A stretch of 64,000 bases of DNA from a virus. Shown here in pieces: positions 31,832 through 40,791 of the stretch. Position numbers and translations under genes: made by a program. Under the pieces are notes generated by a model that saw nothing but the letters and a program-made list of their open reading frames with translations, was not told the DNA's origin and did not search any database. The number at the start of each line of letters is the position of its first letter. The stretch's first letter is position 1. Where the stretch lies: the IMG/VR virus record IMGVR_UViG_3300023210_000015, positions 45,229 through 109,228 of that record, one strand, 5' to 3'.

Positions 31832-32088
31832 TGAAAACGATTGAAACACAAAATTACAAAACGGGAAGTCGATTGGCTTTCTTAGAAAAGCTGTCTAAGG
31901 AAGCCCAACTCAACGTCTTAGAAAAAAAAAACTTAGAAGAATCATTGCCTTGGATCGAAAACGCTATACTTAAAATTGATGAAGCTTTAAAAAGTCATAA
32001 TTATGGCTTCAAATACCATCTTCTCAAATTGCGCAGAAAAGCTCTATTAAAAGAATATAGATTAATTAGACAACTCCTTAACAGATAA
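31831..32088 (+). CDS. Small basic helical protein, 85 aa
   Basis: Almost entirely helical in appearance with regular Leu/Ile spacing (LAFLEKLSKEAQLNVLEKKN, LRRKALLKEYRLIRQLLNR). Coupled to the fibre-like gene by TAATG. Could be a small chaperone or adaptor for that protein, as fibre genes often have one next door; no family recognised. Confidence 0.68.
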   Translation: MKTIETQNYKTGSRLAFLEKLSKEAQLNVLEKKNLEESLPWIENAILKIDEALKSHNYGFKYHLLKLRRKALLKEYRLIRQLLNR

Positions 32089-32144
32089 CAACATATCTTT
32101 ATCTTTTGTCCTCTTAAGCCGAATATATATGTGAAAGCAGAAAG

Positions 32145-33566
32145 ATGAAATTCATTAATACCAGCAAAAACACTGTCTATTTAGATGATATAGATAGAGA
32201 CATCCCATTCTTAGAAGATATGTCTCCACAGTTTATCTCTTTGCAAGATGCGAAAAAATCTGCTGGATTTAGAAAGCTTGTTAAGTTAAATTATTTTGAG
32301 ATTACACAACATAATAATTCTTTATTTGAAAGAAATCTTGTTAAAACGCAAAAGAAAGGCAAAGAGATGTTAAAACTCATTCCCAAAGAGAAGAAGAACG
32401 AAATCACTCAAAAAGACAAGACAGAAACGAGTAAAGATCAAATAGAAGTAAGACTGAGAGGTAATTTTTATGAACTAGGGGGCTACGCAAAAGTCAATAG
32501 AAATTTAGCATTCATGTTACACAACTCAGGATGTAAAGTGCATATAGACCCAGTTAATAAGAAATCAAATCAATTATGTGAAGATGAATTAAGGGCATTA
32601 TCACAGATCAATAGTGAAGTTAGCAAAAACGCAATTGTAATCGAAAGTGTGATTCCGACATTCAGTGATGCAGTGTGCGGTAAATATAGGATACTATATA
32701 CCACAATAGAAGCGTATACAGTTCCTCAACAGTTTCTAGAGATAGCCAGAACGTACAGAGAAATATGGGTAACATCTGACTTCTGTAAAAAAGTGTTAGA
32801 GGATCATAACTTGGATAGGCCAATTTATGTTGTGCCTGATTCTATAGATACTGATTTGTATACGGCAGAACACAACGAATATGAGTTTAAACCCAAATTA
32901 AATGATTTTGTTTTTCTGAGCGTATTTGGGTGGAGTTACAGAAAAGGTTATGACACACTGTTGAAGGCATATCTGTCTGAGTTTAGTGGGGATGATGATG
33001 TTTCGCTATTGATCGTTAGTAGGAATCATCTTGGAATGGGTAAAGACGAAGTAATTAAAGAAACAATAGAAAAATTTATTAATGAGTATGGTGGTGATAA
33101 TCCGCCACATATCGCTCGTTGTAGCAAAATGATACCAGAATCTATGATGCCAAGTATTTATGCTGCATGTGATGCTTTCGTTTTGTTCTCACGGGGAGAA
33201 GGGTTCGGTCTTCCGTTTTGTGAGAGTTCATTGTGTGGATTGCCAGTTATAGCAAGTGATTGTTCTGGTCAATCAATGTTTTTGAAGAAAAACAACTCTT
33301 GCTTAATTGATGTGGATGAAATAGCAGAGATGCAAGCTGGTAGAATGCAAGTACATTATTGGGATGGGCAAAAATTCCCGATGTTAAATAGTGAAAAAAC
33401 CATTGAACAGGCAAAGAAGGCTATGCGATACGTATATTACAATTATGATGCGGCAAGTGATAAAAATGACATACTGAGAGACTATATTGCCGACAATTAT
33501 AGTATGAAGGCCGTTGCGAAAGTTGTTAATGCACGGTTATCAGAGATTTGGAGAAAAATATCATGA
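32145..33566 (+). CDS. Glycosyltransferase family 4-like (GT-B), 473 aa
   Basis: Transfers sugar from a nucleotide donor. The first 95 residues are an extra N-terminal region (NTSKNTVYLDDIDRDIPF). The GT-B part starts at about 100 (EVRLRGNFYELGGYAKVNR) and has the C-domain motifs FLSVFGWSYRKGYDTLLKAY, LLIVSRNH and SRGEGFGLPFCESSLCGLPVIASD, the last carrying the EX7E-like donor site. A CCGAATATATAT box lies 26 bp upstream. With genes at 34297 and 59127 it forms a set of phage glycosyltransferases that may decorate virion proteins or the host surface. Confidence 0.82.
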   Translation: MKFINTSKNTVYLDDIDRDIPFLEDMSPQFISLQDAKKSAGFRKLVKLNYFEITQHNNSLFERNLVKTQKKGKEMLKLIPKEKKNEITQKDKTETSKDQIEVRLRGNFYELGGYAKVNRNLAFMLHNSGCKVHIDPVNKKSNQLCEDELRALSQINSEVSKNAIVIESVIPTFSDAVCGKYRILYTTIEAYTVPQQFLEIARTYREIWVTSDFCKKVLEDHNLDRPIYVVPDSIDTDLYTAEHNEYEFKPKLNDFVFLSVFGWSYRKGYDTLLKAYLSEFSGDDDVSLLIVSRNHLGMGKDEVIKETIEKFINEYGGDNPPHIARCSKMIPESMMPSIYAACDAFVLFSRGEGFGLPFCESSLCGLPVIASDCSGQSMFLKKNNSCLIDVDEIAEMQAGRMQVHYWDGQKFPMLNSEKTIEQAKKAMRYVYYNYDAASDKNDILRDYIADNYSMKAVAKVVNARLSEIWRKIS

Positions 33567-34297
33567 TAGTGTTGCTAGATACAGAACGTTTATTGATTAA
33601 AATATATTCTGATTCAGGTTTACAAACATTAGCTTTTGATCAAGCGGACGCTTTGAAAGAAATGACAAAGCGTGGAGAAAAAATTCTATATGTAACGAAT
33701 GGTATAGCGACTACGGCAGATCAGGTAGTCGATACTGTTGCGTCTTTTATGGAAGGTCGCGCTGCTAATATGAGGCAATCTAATGAGCCATTGTTTTTGC
33801 GAAGTACATTGCCAGGATCAATGAATATCCCCGGAATTTATAACGTATGTTCTAAAAAGAGAGAAGATTTAATCTTTAATAATCCTTTTGATGCCAAAGC
33901 AATTGAGGAAGTATTTAGAGATTACGGCAAAGATGTGTTTAAGAAAAATAGAACTATGCGTTCTTTGCTCAAAAAAGGCAAATTGCAAATTATCGCCGAA
34001 AGCGAATTAGAGGATATGGAAGCTCGATACAAAAGAGGAGATTTGAAAATATCCATGAGTCGTGCAGATCAGCTCAAACACCTTAAAACGATGACAAAAG
34101 AAGAGGCAGAAAACTCTTCAGCTTTGGAAGGAGATGTTAAGGCTGGTGGGCCTATCAGCGTACCAAGACAGGGTGATATGGGATCACACGAAAGAAGCAT
34201 GGTTGGTGAAGGCGGTATGGATATAGATCGAGATGTTATGAGCGGAAAAACATTAGATAATTTTGTTGATACATTAGTAGATAGATATGTACAATAA
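33563..34297 (+). CDS. Hypothetical protein, 244 aa
   Basis: The start is set at 33563 (ATGA overlap with the previous stop, GGAG at 33550-33553); the frame extends to 33548. Residues 1-60 look like a small alpha/beta domain (MIVLLDTERLLIKIYSD...GEKILYVTNG), and a later helical part contains KKNRTMRSLLKKGKLQIIAESE. The C-terminal 60 residues are Gly/Met/Asp-rich and probably flexible. Similar architecture is seen in phage structural accessory proteins. Not recognised. Confidence 0.7.
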   Translation: MIVLLDTERLLIKIYSDSGLQTLAFDQADALKEMTKRGEKILYVTNGIATTADQVVDTVASFMEGRAANMRQSNEPLFLRSTLPGSMNIPGIYNVCSKKREDLIFNNPFDAKAIEEVFRDYGKDVFKKNRTMRSLLKKGKLQIIAESELEDMEARYKRGDLKISMSRADQLKHLKTMTKEEAENSSALEGDVKAGGPISVPRQGDMGSHERSMVGEGGMDIDRDVMSGKTLDNFVDTLVDRYVQ

Positions 34298-35031
34298 TGA
34301 AAATATTACTTATACATTTAGGGACTCAAAGCGAATGTTTTATCGCCACAAGTTTAATCAAGGGTCTTAAAAAGGCATATAATGATGCGGATATTTATTG
34401 TGTTGTTAAAAATACAGAAACAGAATCTATTTTCAAATACAATAAAAATATCAAAAAGACATATACAATTAAAAATGTTCCAGTAGAGTTCACAAGAATG
34501 CATTTTGACAAAGTGATTAACTTACATCCTGATTTTTCTACTGAAGAACATTTTGACCCCAAAAGCACAGAAAAACTAGGTTTTGATTTTGGTGAGGGTA
34601 CGGCAAAGATATATGGTTTTTTATATGAACGCAAAAAGACTAATAAAAACATATTCCAATTGTATTATAGATTAGCTGGGCTAAAGTGGCGAGGCGAAGG
34701 ATATAGTTTTTCATATTATCCTAAAGCAAGAACAAAAAAATATACGACTGGAATTGCCGTTGTAAATGCTAATTTGAAAAGTTATGTTGTAGACAAACTG
34801 AAATTAGATTTGTCGAAAATATGGAATATTCCATATAAGAAAAATATACACAAAAAGTTAGACGAGATCAACAGATGCCCGTCTATTGTGACTGATGATT
34901 TTTTCACATTGAACTTGGCACTGTATTTAAGGAAAAATGTTTACTTTCTTGAAACAGCACCTATTAATATGCAAATAGAGTTGTTTGGAAGTGGTAAAAT
35001 ATTCAAAGTTCCACTTGAAATTGTTAGATAA
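34297..35031 (+). CDS. Glycosyltransferase family 9-like (heptosyltransferase fold), 244 aa
   Basis: The start MKILLIHLGTQSECFIATSLIKGLKK and the following DADIYCVVKN match the N-terminal Rossmann domain of GT9 heptosyltransferase-like proteins (MKILLIRLGSIGDVL-type). The C-terminal half is shorter than in bacterial enzymes (about 340 residues), keeping a reduced second domain (CPSIVTDDFFTLNLALYLRKN, VYFLETAP). TAATG coupling with the upstream gene. It may act with the GT4-like enzyme at 32145. Activity is not certain because of the short length. Confidence 0.6.
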   Translation: MKILLIHLGTQSECFIATSLIKGLKKAYNDADIYCVVKNTETESIFKYNKNIKKTYTIKNVPVEFTRMHFDKVINLHPDFSTEEHFDPKSTEKLGFDFGEGTAKIYGFLYERKKTNKNIFQLYYRLAGLKWRGEGYSFSYYPKARTKKYTTGIAVVNANLKSYVVDKLKLDLSKIWNIPYKKNIHKKLDEINRCPSIVTDDFFTLNLALYLRKNVYFLETAPINMQIELFGSGKIFKVPLEIVR

Positions 35032-35035
35032 TTTT

Positions 35036-35812
35036 ATGTCAATTAATATATTCTCTATAGATAAAAAAGATACCGTAAAAGCCGTTAAACGCCCTGTAAG
35101 CTATCAGCCTAGTGTGTTCGGAGCAGAAGACGTTTTTACGGGAAAAGGCGTCCAGGTGGCAATTGTGGGGACTGGATTGCCCATATATCATGGGTTTAAC
35201 ACCATTTCAGAGTTTGAGGTCGCCATCGAAGAAGCAGACACCCCAAATGACGAATTAGGGGCTACTACAGCCATCGCAGGGCTTATCGCAGCGAATGGGA
35301 AACAAGACTTAAAGGGTATTGCTCCATCTACGAAAATATTGTGCGTTAAGTCATTTTATAAAGATTATTCCAGTGATGTTTCAACTATTGCGGCATCTAT
35401 TCTGTGGGCGATAGTCAAAAAGGTAGATATCCTTGTTCTGCCGTTTGAATTCGATACAAATAACCAATTGATAAAAGATTCTCTTAAAAAAGCGTATAGA
35501 AATAACATAATCATTTTGACTCTTCCCACGAATAAAGCCAAAAGATGTCAAGAAGTGATATCTGTTGATACCCACTTTAAAAAGGGCTGTTTTGGAGAAT
35601 TAAGGGGAGTTAAAAACATTTCAGTAAGTTGTTCTACTAGGCGAAAACTTTCTGCTTATGATGTAGAGGGTTTCGTAAGAATGGACAACAATATCGCTGC
35701 TTTGTCTTTAATCGCAGGATTAGTGTCCACATTGGTCGAAAAGAGCAAAAAAGAAGGATCAAGAGATGCTCGTCAATTCGTTATGAAAGAACTTCGAAAT
35801 TTATCTAAATAA
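35036..35812 (+). CDS. Subtilisin-like protein lacking catalytic residues, 258 aa
   Basis: The fold signature of subtilases (S8) is present: GKGVQVAIVGTGLPIYHGF where a DTG/DSG Asp motif is expected, GATTAIAGLIAANG where GHGTHVAG is expected, APSTKILCVKSF, then the helix AASILWAIVKKVDILVLPFE, and NNIAALSLIAGLVSTL where GTSMATPHVAG is expected. Asp, His and Ser of the triad are all replaced (Gly, Ala/Thr, Asn). It is therefore probably a non-enzymatic structural or binding protein. Start 35036 is chosen as the first ATG after the previous stop; the frame is open from 34985. Confidence 0.65.
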   Translation: MSINIFSIDKKDTVKAVKRPVSYQPSVFGAEDVFTGKGVQVAIVGTGLPIYHGFNTISEFEVAIEEADTPNDELGATTAIAGLIAANGKQDLKGIAPSTKILCVKSFYKDYSSDVSTIAASILWAIVKKVDILVLPFEFDTNNQLIKDSLKKAYRNNIIILTLPTNKAKRCQEVISVDTHFKKGCFGELRGVKNISVSCSTRRKLSAYDVEGFVRMDNNIAALSLIAGLVSTLVEKSKKEGSRDARQFVMKELRNLSK

Positions 35813-35876
35813 ACGGCAAGGAAAATGCCATTATCTTTTGAATATTAAAAAGGTGGTTTATTAAAGGATTCATTCT

Positions 35877-36878
35877 ATGGCAATAAGCGCAATAGCAGAT
35901 TTTCAAGGAACATGGGTACAAGGTACATCTAGCTCTCTATTAATCCGAATCACGGATTTTGAAGGTTTTCCTATCGATCCAGAAGATATTGTTGTATCTA
36001 TAGACACGGCTGGCGGTACAGCAGTATTGACAAATGTAATTCCTGAAAAAGTGGAAATCGGTTTCTACGTTTATGAGTGGGAAATTCCTGCAAATCAAAT
36101 TGTTGGTCAATATGATGTAACATGGGAATTCACCACAGAAGATGGTCCACAAACTGAACTACAAGAGATTGTTGTTGTAGCTGATGGAGAAAATTCTGAT
36201 ATCTATAGTGGTAGACCTGGCGATTTATTGCGTAATCTAGAATATAGAATCGCATGTGCCCAAAACATACCAGTTTATTACGAACAGTGCAAACCTTCTC
36301 AAGACAAAAGAACCTACTACTGCACTTTTCCAAGATGGAATCAAACTCCTGGAATTCGCGTATATCGTAATAAGACGAATATGATGACTACAGATGATAT
36401 GGGAGTTGACTATTCTAATGGTAGAATCGTGTTTAATGAAACACTGACTCAATATGACGAAGTGTATGTGGACTATAATTTTAGATGGTTTACGGGAGAA
36501 GAATTGAATCAGTTTCTCAGAGATGCTGTGGGAGAATTAAATCTATATCCAGGTGTTACGGATTACAATCTCAATTCGTTCCCGGATAGATGGACAAAGG
36601 CTATCGTCCTGTCTGCTGCTGTAGATGCGTTAAGAAAAATCATGCTTTGTTTGAACTTCCAACAGCCTGCACAGGTATTCGGCGGAACAGAAGCTGCCGG
36701 TGAAAAATTCTCTAATTTTGACACGCTAAAGAAAAACTATGAAGAAGAAGTAACAAAAATGCTAGAGCAGAAAAAGTATGGCCCATACCCAAGAACTAAT
36801 GCTATCGTTGTGCCTGAATATACCCTACCTGGTGGACGCTCGCGTTGGTTTCGTTACCTCTTTTCCTCAGGTGTCTAA
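35877..36878 (+). CDS. Virion structural protein, neck or connector type, 333 aa
   Basis: The N-terminal 100 residues look like an Ig-like beta sandwich (SSLLIRITDFEGFPIDPEDIVVSI, VGQYDVTWEFTTEDG). A middle domain (PGIRVYRNKTNMMTTDDMGVDYSNGRIVFN) resembles a small barrel, and the C-terminal part is helical (GEELNQFLRDAVGELNLYP, DRWTKAIVLSAAVDALRK), as in phage head-tail connector proteins. AAAGGA precedes the ATG. It has one clear 5' gap and is followed by the homing endonuclease-methyltransferase gene. Structural role is likely, exact position uncertain. Confidence 0.6.
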   Translation: MAISAIADFQGTWVQGTSSSLLIRITDFEGFPIDPEDIVVSIDTAGGTAVLTNVIPEKVEIGFYVYEWEIPANQIVGQYDVTWEFTTEDGPQTELQEIVVVADGENSDIYSGRPGDLLRNLEYRIACAQNIPVYYEQCKPSQDKRTYYCTFPRWNQTPGIRVYRNKTNMMTTDDMGVDYSNGRIVFNETLTQYDEVYVDYNFRWFTGEELNQFLRDAVGELNLYPGVTDYNLNSFPDRWTKAIVLSAAVDALRKIMLCLNFQQPAQVFGGTEAAGEKFSNFDTLKKNYEEEVTKMLEQKKYGPYPRTNAIVVPEYTLPGGRSRWFRYLFSSGV

Positions 36879-37004
36879 AAATACATCGCTTATGGCTCGG
36901 AAACTGCCATTTCCATCATCTCATATAACTATCACTAAAGTTTTTCTCTACTCGTACCGATAACATATATATATAGGGACTATAATGTAATCAAAGGAGA
37001 AAAT
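36879..37004 (+). promoter_or_regulatory. Intergenic region with candidate promoter for the endonuclease-methyltransferase gene
   Basis: Contains CCGATAACATATATATATA at 36957-36975 and a TATAAT box at 36981-36986 within ACTATAATGT, 19 bp before the ATG at 37005. No canonical -35 is seen at the expected distance. The same ACTATAATGT sequence precedes the homing endonuclease at 27579 and the pilin-like gene at 49099. Confidence 0.5.
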
Positions 37005-39131
37005 ATGCCAGCGAAAGGACAAAAATTATCAGAACAAAGTGTCACTTTAATGAAGGACAATAAAAGAAAACGTTTATTAAATCAATATAAATGGGATTTA
37101 GTTAAACCTTATTTGGATATAAATCTTTCTTTATCTTCTAGGGGGCGTAAGCGTCATTTTATTACATTGAGACAATTTAAAGAATACATTGAAAGCGGAC
37201 TAAGTATAAGAGAAATACAAAAATTAACATCTAAAAATCTCGTTTCGTTTTATAGCATATTATGCCAAGGAAAAATTGACCTTAGTAAAAATGAATTTAT
37301 ACAACAATATGAAAGTGGAAAACCTCTCGAAGAAATAGCGGAAGATAATAAGATTAGCAAAGATTATATCGGGTATTTAAGACAGTTATATCGAATCAAA
37401 TCTAAAGGGGCGAAGTTTATTCGCCGCAAAGAAACTGAAACACCGTTAACACAGAGACAAATTGAAATATTATATGGCTCTATGCTAGGTGATGCCCAAC
37501 GCTTAGGTGGAGCGGGTGTCCTTTTTCGACAAGGAGGGGAACAAAAAGATTACTTATTGTGGAAATATAAAGAATTTGAGAGCGTTGCTTCTCCTGATTC
37601 TTTAAAATCAACACATTCTATTGATTTTAGGTCGGAAACAGAAATAACATCTTGGTCATTTTATACTTTTGCTAATACGGATATCGAAAAATGTATTTCA
37701 TCATTTTATCAAGTTGATCCTAATGATTCCTCGAAAAAAGTGAAAGAAGTTTCTCGTGACATTTTAAATCAACTGACTCCATTATCGCTGTCCGTTTGGT
37801 TTATGGACGATGGGCAGACAGACTTCCAACACAGATCGATTGTGAAGGGGAACAATAGTAACCCGACTTGTAATATATGTACTGATTCTTTTTCTAAAAA
37901 AAGTTGTGAAAATATAAAAGAATGGTTTAAAGAAAAGTTTGATATTGATGTCAATATCAAAGATCATCCTTTAAAATATAGAATGGGATATCGAATACGC
38001 ATGAATGCCAAGAATACAAAGCAATTCATAGATTTAATTTCTCCACATATATTGCCCATGTTTCAGTATAAAACTGATTATGAGTCATATAAAAATAAAA
38101 GATTAGAATTGCAAAAACAAGAAATAGATTATGGGAAAATCATGAAGTGTCCATTAGGTGTTGATTTCAAAATGCTTACTGCGAAAGAACAAAGCGGATA
38201 CATTGAAAACCTTGTTGTATCATTTTACAAAGGTGGTTTTAATGCTTTGATGGATGACCCAAAAACTATACAAAATCATATGAATGCTGTTTTAAAGGTG
38301 AACCCGAATAATTTAATTAAAGATGATTTTATTTCGTTTTCAAATGTTGGCAATCGATTTTTAATGGCTCATTTTCCGAACTATTGGGATGCCAAGGCGA
38401 AGGGGAATAAGTCACCAAGAGAAATTTTTGAAAACAAGAAATATTTATCAGAAATTATACGTAAAATAATCACAAATGGAACTTTTCCAAATAAAAAAGA
38501 AATATTAAAGTCGTTGAAACGATATCGTGGGAATAAGGCCGCCAGTGGATTTATGCCCTGTGTTGCCAAATCAATATATCATAAATATTGTGATAAAAAT
38601 TCAAAAGTTATTGATTTTTGCGCTGGGTATGGAGGTAGATTGTTCGGTGCATTTGCTTGTGAAAAGGTGTTTTCTTATACTGGTATAGAAATTAATTTTA
38701 AAACATATTATGGTTTACACGATCTGTACAAAACATTGAGAGAAAAATCGGGTGAAAGCAAAGAAATGAGTCTTCTTAATCAGGATAGTATTATTGGTAT
38801 GAAACAATTTAAAGATAATACTTTTGATTTCTGTTTTACTTCTCCTCCCTATTTTGATGCAGAAGAATATGAAGATAGTCAATTGCAAAGTTCTCAAAAG
38901 TATGATACATATGGAGAGTGGTTTGAAGAATATCTAATTAAATGCGTTCAAGAGGCAACGAGAATTTCTAGAAAAGTAGCAATTGATATTGCTAATACTG
39001 GTGGATACCAGATCGCTGACGATCTTGAAAGGTGGTTAAATAAAAATAATTATAATTTTTCACAGGACCAAATTAGGATGCCAAGATATGATGGCAAATT
39101 TAGATTTGAACCAATTTTTGTCATCGAATAA
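37005..39131 (+). CDS. LAGLIDADG homing endonuclease fused to a DNA methyltransferase, 708 aa
   Basis: Residues 1-145 hold two helix-turn-helix-like repeats (YIESGLSIREIQKLTSKN; YESGKPLEEIAEDNKISKDY). Residues 150-365 are a LAGLIDADG endonuclease of the intron type with motifs ILYGSMLGDAQRL (about 155-167) and LSVWFMDDGQTDF (about 262-274). Residues 500-708 are an S-adenosylmethionine-dependent DNA methyltransferase: motif I VIDFCAGYGGRLFG (about 535), motif II-like TGIEINFKTYYG, and motif IV FTSPPYFD (about 611). TSPPY is typical of amino-methyltransferases (N4-cytosine or N6-adenine). AAAGGAG precedes the ATG. All three parts lie in one frame without an obvious break. Confidence 0.85.
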   Translation: MPAKGQKLSEQSVTLMKDNKRKRLLNQYKWDLVKPYLDINLSLSSRGRKRHFITLRQFKEYIESGLSIREIQKLTSKNLVSFYSILCQGKIDLSKNEFIQQYESGKPLEEIAEDNKISKDYIGYLRQLYRIKSKGAKFIRRKETETPLTQRQIEILYGSMLGDAQRLGGAGVLFRQGGEQKDYLLWKYKEFESVASPDSLKSTHSIDFRSETEITSWSFYTFANTDIEKCISSFYQVDPNDSSKKVKEVSRDILNQLTPLSLSVWFMDDGQTDFQHRSIVKGNNSNPTCNICTDSFSKKSCENIKEWFKEKFDIDVNIKDHPLKYRMGYRIRMNAKNTKQFIDLISPHILPMFQYKTDYESYKNKRLELQKQEIDYGKIMKCPLGVDFKMLTAKEQSGYIENLVVSFYKGGFNALMDDPKTIQNHMNAVLKVNPNNLIKDDFISFSNVGNRFLMAHFPNYWDAKAKGNKSPREIFENKKYLSEIIRKIITNGTFPNKKEILKSLKRYRGNKAASGFMPCVAKSIYHKYCDKNSKVIDFCAGYGGRLFGAFACEKVFSYTGIEINFKTYYGLHDLYKTLREKSGESKEMSLLNQDSIIGMKQFKDNTFDFCFTSPPYFDAEEYEDSQLQSSQKYDTYGEWFEEYLIKCVQEATRISRKVAIDIANTGGYQIADDLERWLNKNNYNFSQDQIRMPRYDGKFRFEPIFVIE

Positions 39132-39188
39132 TCTACTTGGTGAAACCTTATATGTTAGAATGTATGAAATATAAGATTGGAGAATAAA

Positions 39189-39560
39189 ATGCCACTTATT
39201 ATAACCGCATGGTGTACTAATTGTAAAAAAGCCGCTGCTGGTACGCTTCAATACGTACAATATTGGCTTGAAGAAGACGGCTCAAAAACACATCTTTCTC
39301 ATCCGTTTGAAGGTTTTATTTTATATGATAAATGGAAGGAAGAATACAAAGAAAAAGGCATAACATTTAACGAAATGGAAAAAGAACGCTCAGGTTGTGC
39401 AACGGCATTTTGGGACACAGAAAACAAATGTTTAATTTATATTGATGAAGATCGAGAAGAAAAACCGGATAACGCTGTTAATGTTTGTAGCGATGAAGCT
39501 GTCGTTATTTGTAAAGACTGCGGAGAAAAAACAAGTTTTGCTCCATTTGCAATGTCATAG
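39189..39560 (+). CDS. Small protein with two CxxC motifs, 123 aa
   Basis: The start at 39189 follows GGAG; an in-frame codon at 39177 lies inside the site. CTNCKK near the N-terminus and CKDCGEK near the C-terminus could bind one zinc ion. The middle has YWLEEDGSKTHLSHPFEGF. First of a series of six closely spaced small genes of unknown role (39189-40971). Confidence 0.7.
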   Translation: MPLIITAWCTNCKKAAAGTLQYVQYWLEEDGSKTHLSHPFEGFILYDKWKEEYKEKGITFNEMEKERSGCATAFWDTENKCLIYIDEDREEKPDNAVNVCSDEAVVICKDCGEKTSFAPFAMS

Positions 39561-39569
39561 GATAATAAT

Positions 39570-39866
39570 ATGGAAATAGAAGAAGTCAGAAAACAAATAT
39601 GCAAAGCGATGTTGGAAGATATCGATAAAGAGTGGAAAAACATTGAAGAAGAGTTTGAAGAAAGCTGTATGAAACACTTTTTATCATGGGTTCTGTTGTC
39701 GCATGGCGAACAAGTCAAAGAAGAGTGCAAAAAAATATTTGCAAAAAATATTAGTCCAAAATTGCCTTTACTTGAAGTTCTATCTCAAGCATTGGACACG
39801 GTATACGAAACAGATTTAGAAGAAGCGGCAGAGGCAGCGAGAATGCCTTTTGACGATAGAGAATAG
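39570..39866 (+). CDS. Small acidic helical protein, 98 aa
   Basis: Helical throughout with high Glu content (VRKQICKAMLEDIDKEWKN, EEFEESCMKHFLSW) and an acidic end (DLEEAAEAARMPFDDRE). Ten bases after the previous stop. Not recognised; small acidic helical proteins in accessory clusters are often inhibitors of host enzymes, but nothing here shows it. Confidence 0.68.
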   Translation: MEIEEVRKQICKAMLEDIDKEWKNIEEEFEESCMKHFLSWVLLSHGEQVKEECKKIFAKNISPKLPLLEVLSQALDTVYETDLEEAAEAARMPFDDRE

Positions 39867-39876
39867 GGAGAATAAA

Positions 39877-40275
39877 ATGGAATATGATTTTAGTTGGATG
39901 AAAGAAAAAAATCTACCTGATGGTAGTTATCGTGTAGACGGAGAATACCTAGAACCTAGAGAAATAGAAGCTAAAGCGATTTCAACGATGACTCAATATG
40001 TTGATGATGCTAACCGATATTATATGAGCAAAGTCGAAAATGATGGACCTGATGTGTGGTTATGGTGGTCGTATTGTCGATCTTTAGACAGCGAAATTAA
40101 TCCTAGATTATCTCACTTCATGGTTTGGGGAACAAACCTAAAAACTTTTGGCAAACATGATGTAATGCCGAAAAAAGCATTATTTGTATTCGCCGGTTAT
40201 GATACCATGTTCAGAGACATGTGTACTAAGGAGACTCTCGATGAATGGGAAGAGAAAATCAAAGAAAATGACTGA
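39877..40275 (+). CDS. Hypothetical protein, 132 aa
   Basis: AGGGAG precedes ATG 39877; 39850 is in frame but overlaps the upstream gene. Begins MEYDFSWMKEKNLPDGSYR. Contains aromatic segments (DGPDVWLWWSYCRSL, SHFMVWGTNLKTFG). No family recognised. Overlaps the next start by 35 bp. Confidence 0.68.
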   Translation: MEYDFSWMKEKNLPDGSYRVDGEYLEPREIEAKAISTMTQYVDDANRYYMSKVENDGPDVWLWWSYCRSLDSEINPRLSHFMVWGTNLKTFGKHDVMPKKALFVFAGYDTMFRDMCTKETLDEWEEKIKEND

Positions 40276-40561
40276 AGAAGAGAAAAACAAAAAAATACTT
40301 GAAATTTTAAGTACAGAAGAGGGAAGATCGGCACTAGCTAAAGCCATGTGGGAACCGGCTCGTTGTGGCGGCATGGCATACGCCAATGACGGAAAAGCAT
40401 TTATTCGATTTGGCGGTTATTGGTATGATTATGAAAAATGGAAACAACAGTATAATAATAACAGACATCAAATACCAGTTGAATGGATGAAAGAGTATTG
40501 TGAAACAAATGAACACAAAAATAATTCTGAAGATTTTGTGGTAGGAGAAAATAGTGGATAA
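40241..40561 (+). CDS. Small protein sharing a capsid-arm-like motif, 106 aa
   Basis: AAGGAG at 40228-40233 supports ATG 40241. After a basic start (MNGKRKSKKMTEEEKNKK) comes LSTEEGRSALAKAMWEPAR (residues 23-41), which closely matches NTDEGRVALAQAIVEPIRR in the major capsid protein. The rest contains FIRFGGYWYDYEKWKQQY. The shared peptide suggests a common partner, perhaps a scaffold or a host factor. Not otherwise recognised. Confidence 0.68.
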   Translation: MNGKRKSKKMTEEEKNKKILEILSTEEGRSALAKAMWEPARCGGMAYANDGKAFIRFGGYWYDYEKWKQQYNNNRHQIPVEWMKEYCETNEHKNNSEDFVVGENSG

Positions 40562-40787
40562 ATACAAAATAAAAGAACCCAATTGGTTTCAAGACAAGAA
40601 TACCGGTGCGACAACATGCTTGGCTATGTCAGTAAATCCAGAAACCAACAGAATTTATGTGGTGGTTAGCACCGAAATACCTCTTATGCGTTTAGAAGAA
40701 ATCGATGAATCTGTAAAATTGGAAGTGAGTAAACAATTAGCAGAAACAGCAGAATTTATTATGCAAAATAAAAAAGATATTTATTAA
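40554..40787 (+). CDS. Small hypothetical protein, GTG start, 77 aa
   Basis: GTG 40554 lies behind TAGGAGAAAA and overlaps the previous gene by 8 bp. The sequence has a beta-rich middle (TNRIYVVVSTEIPLMRLEEID) and a helical end. Not recognised. Confidence 0.6.
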   Translation: MDKYKIKEPNWFQDKNTGATTCLAMSVNPETNRIYVVVSTEIPLMRLEEIDESVKLEVSKQLAETAEFIMQNKKDIY

Positions 40788-40791
40788 AAAA

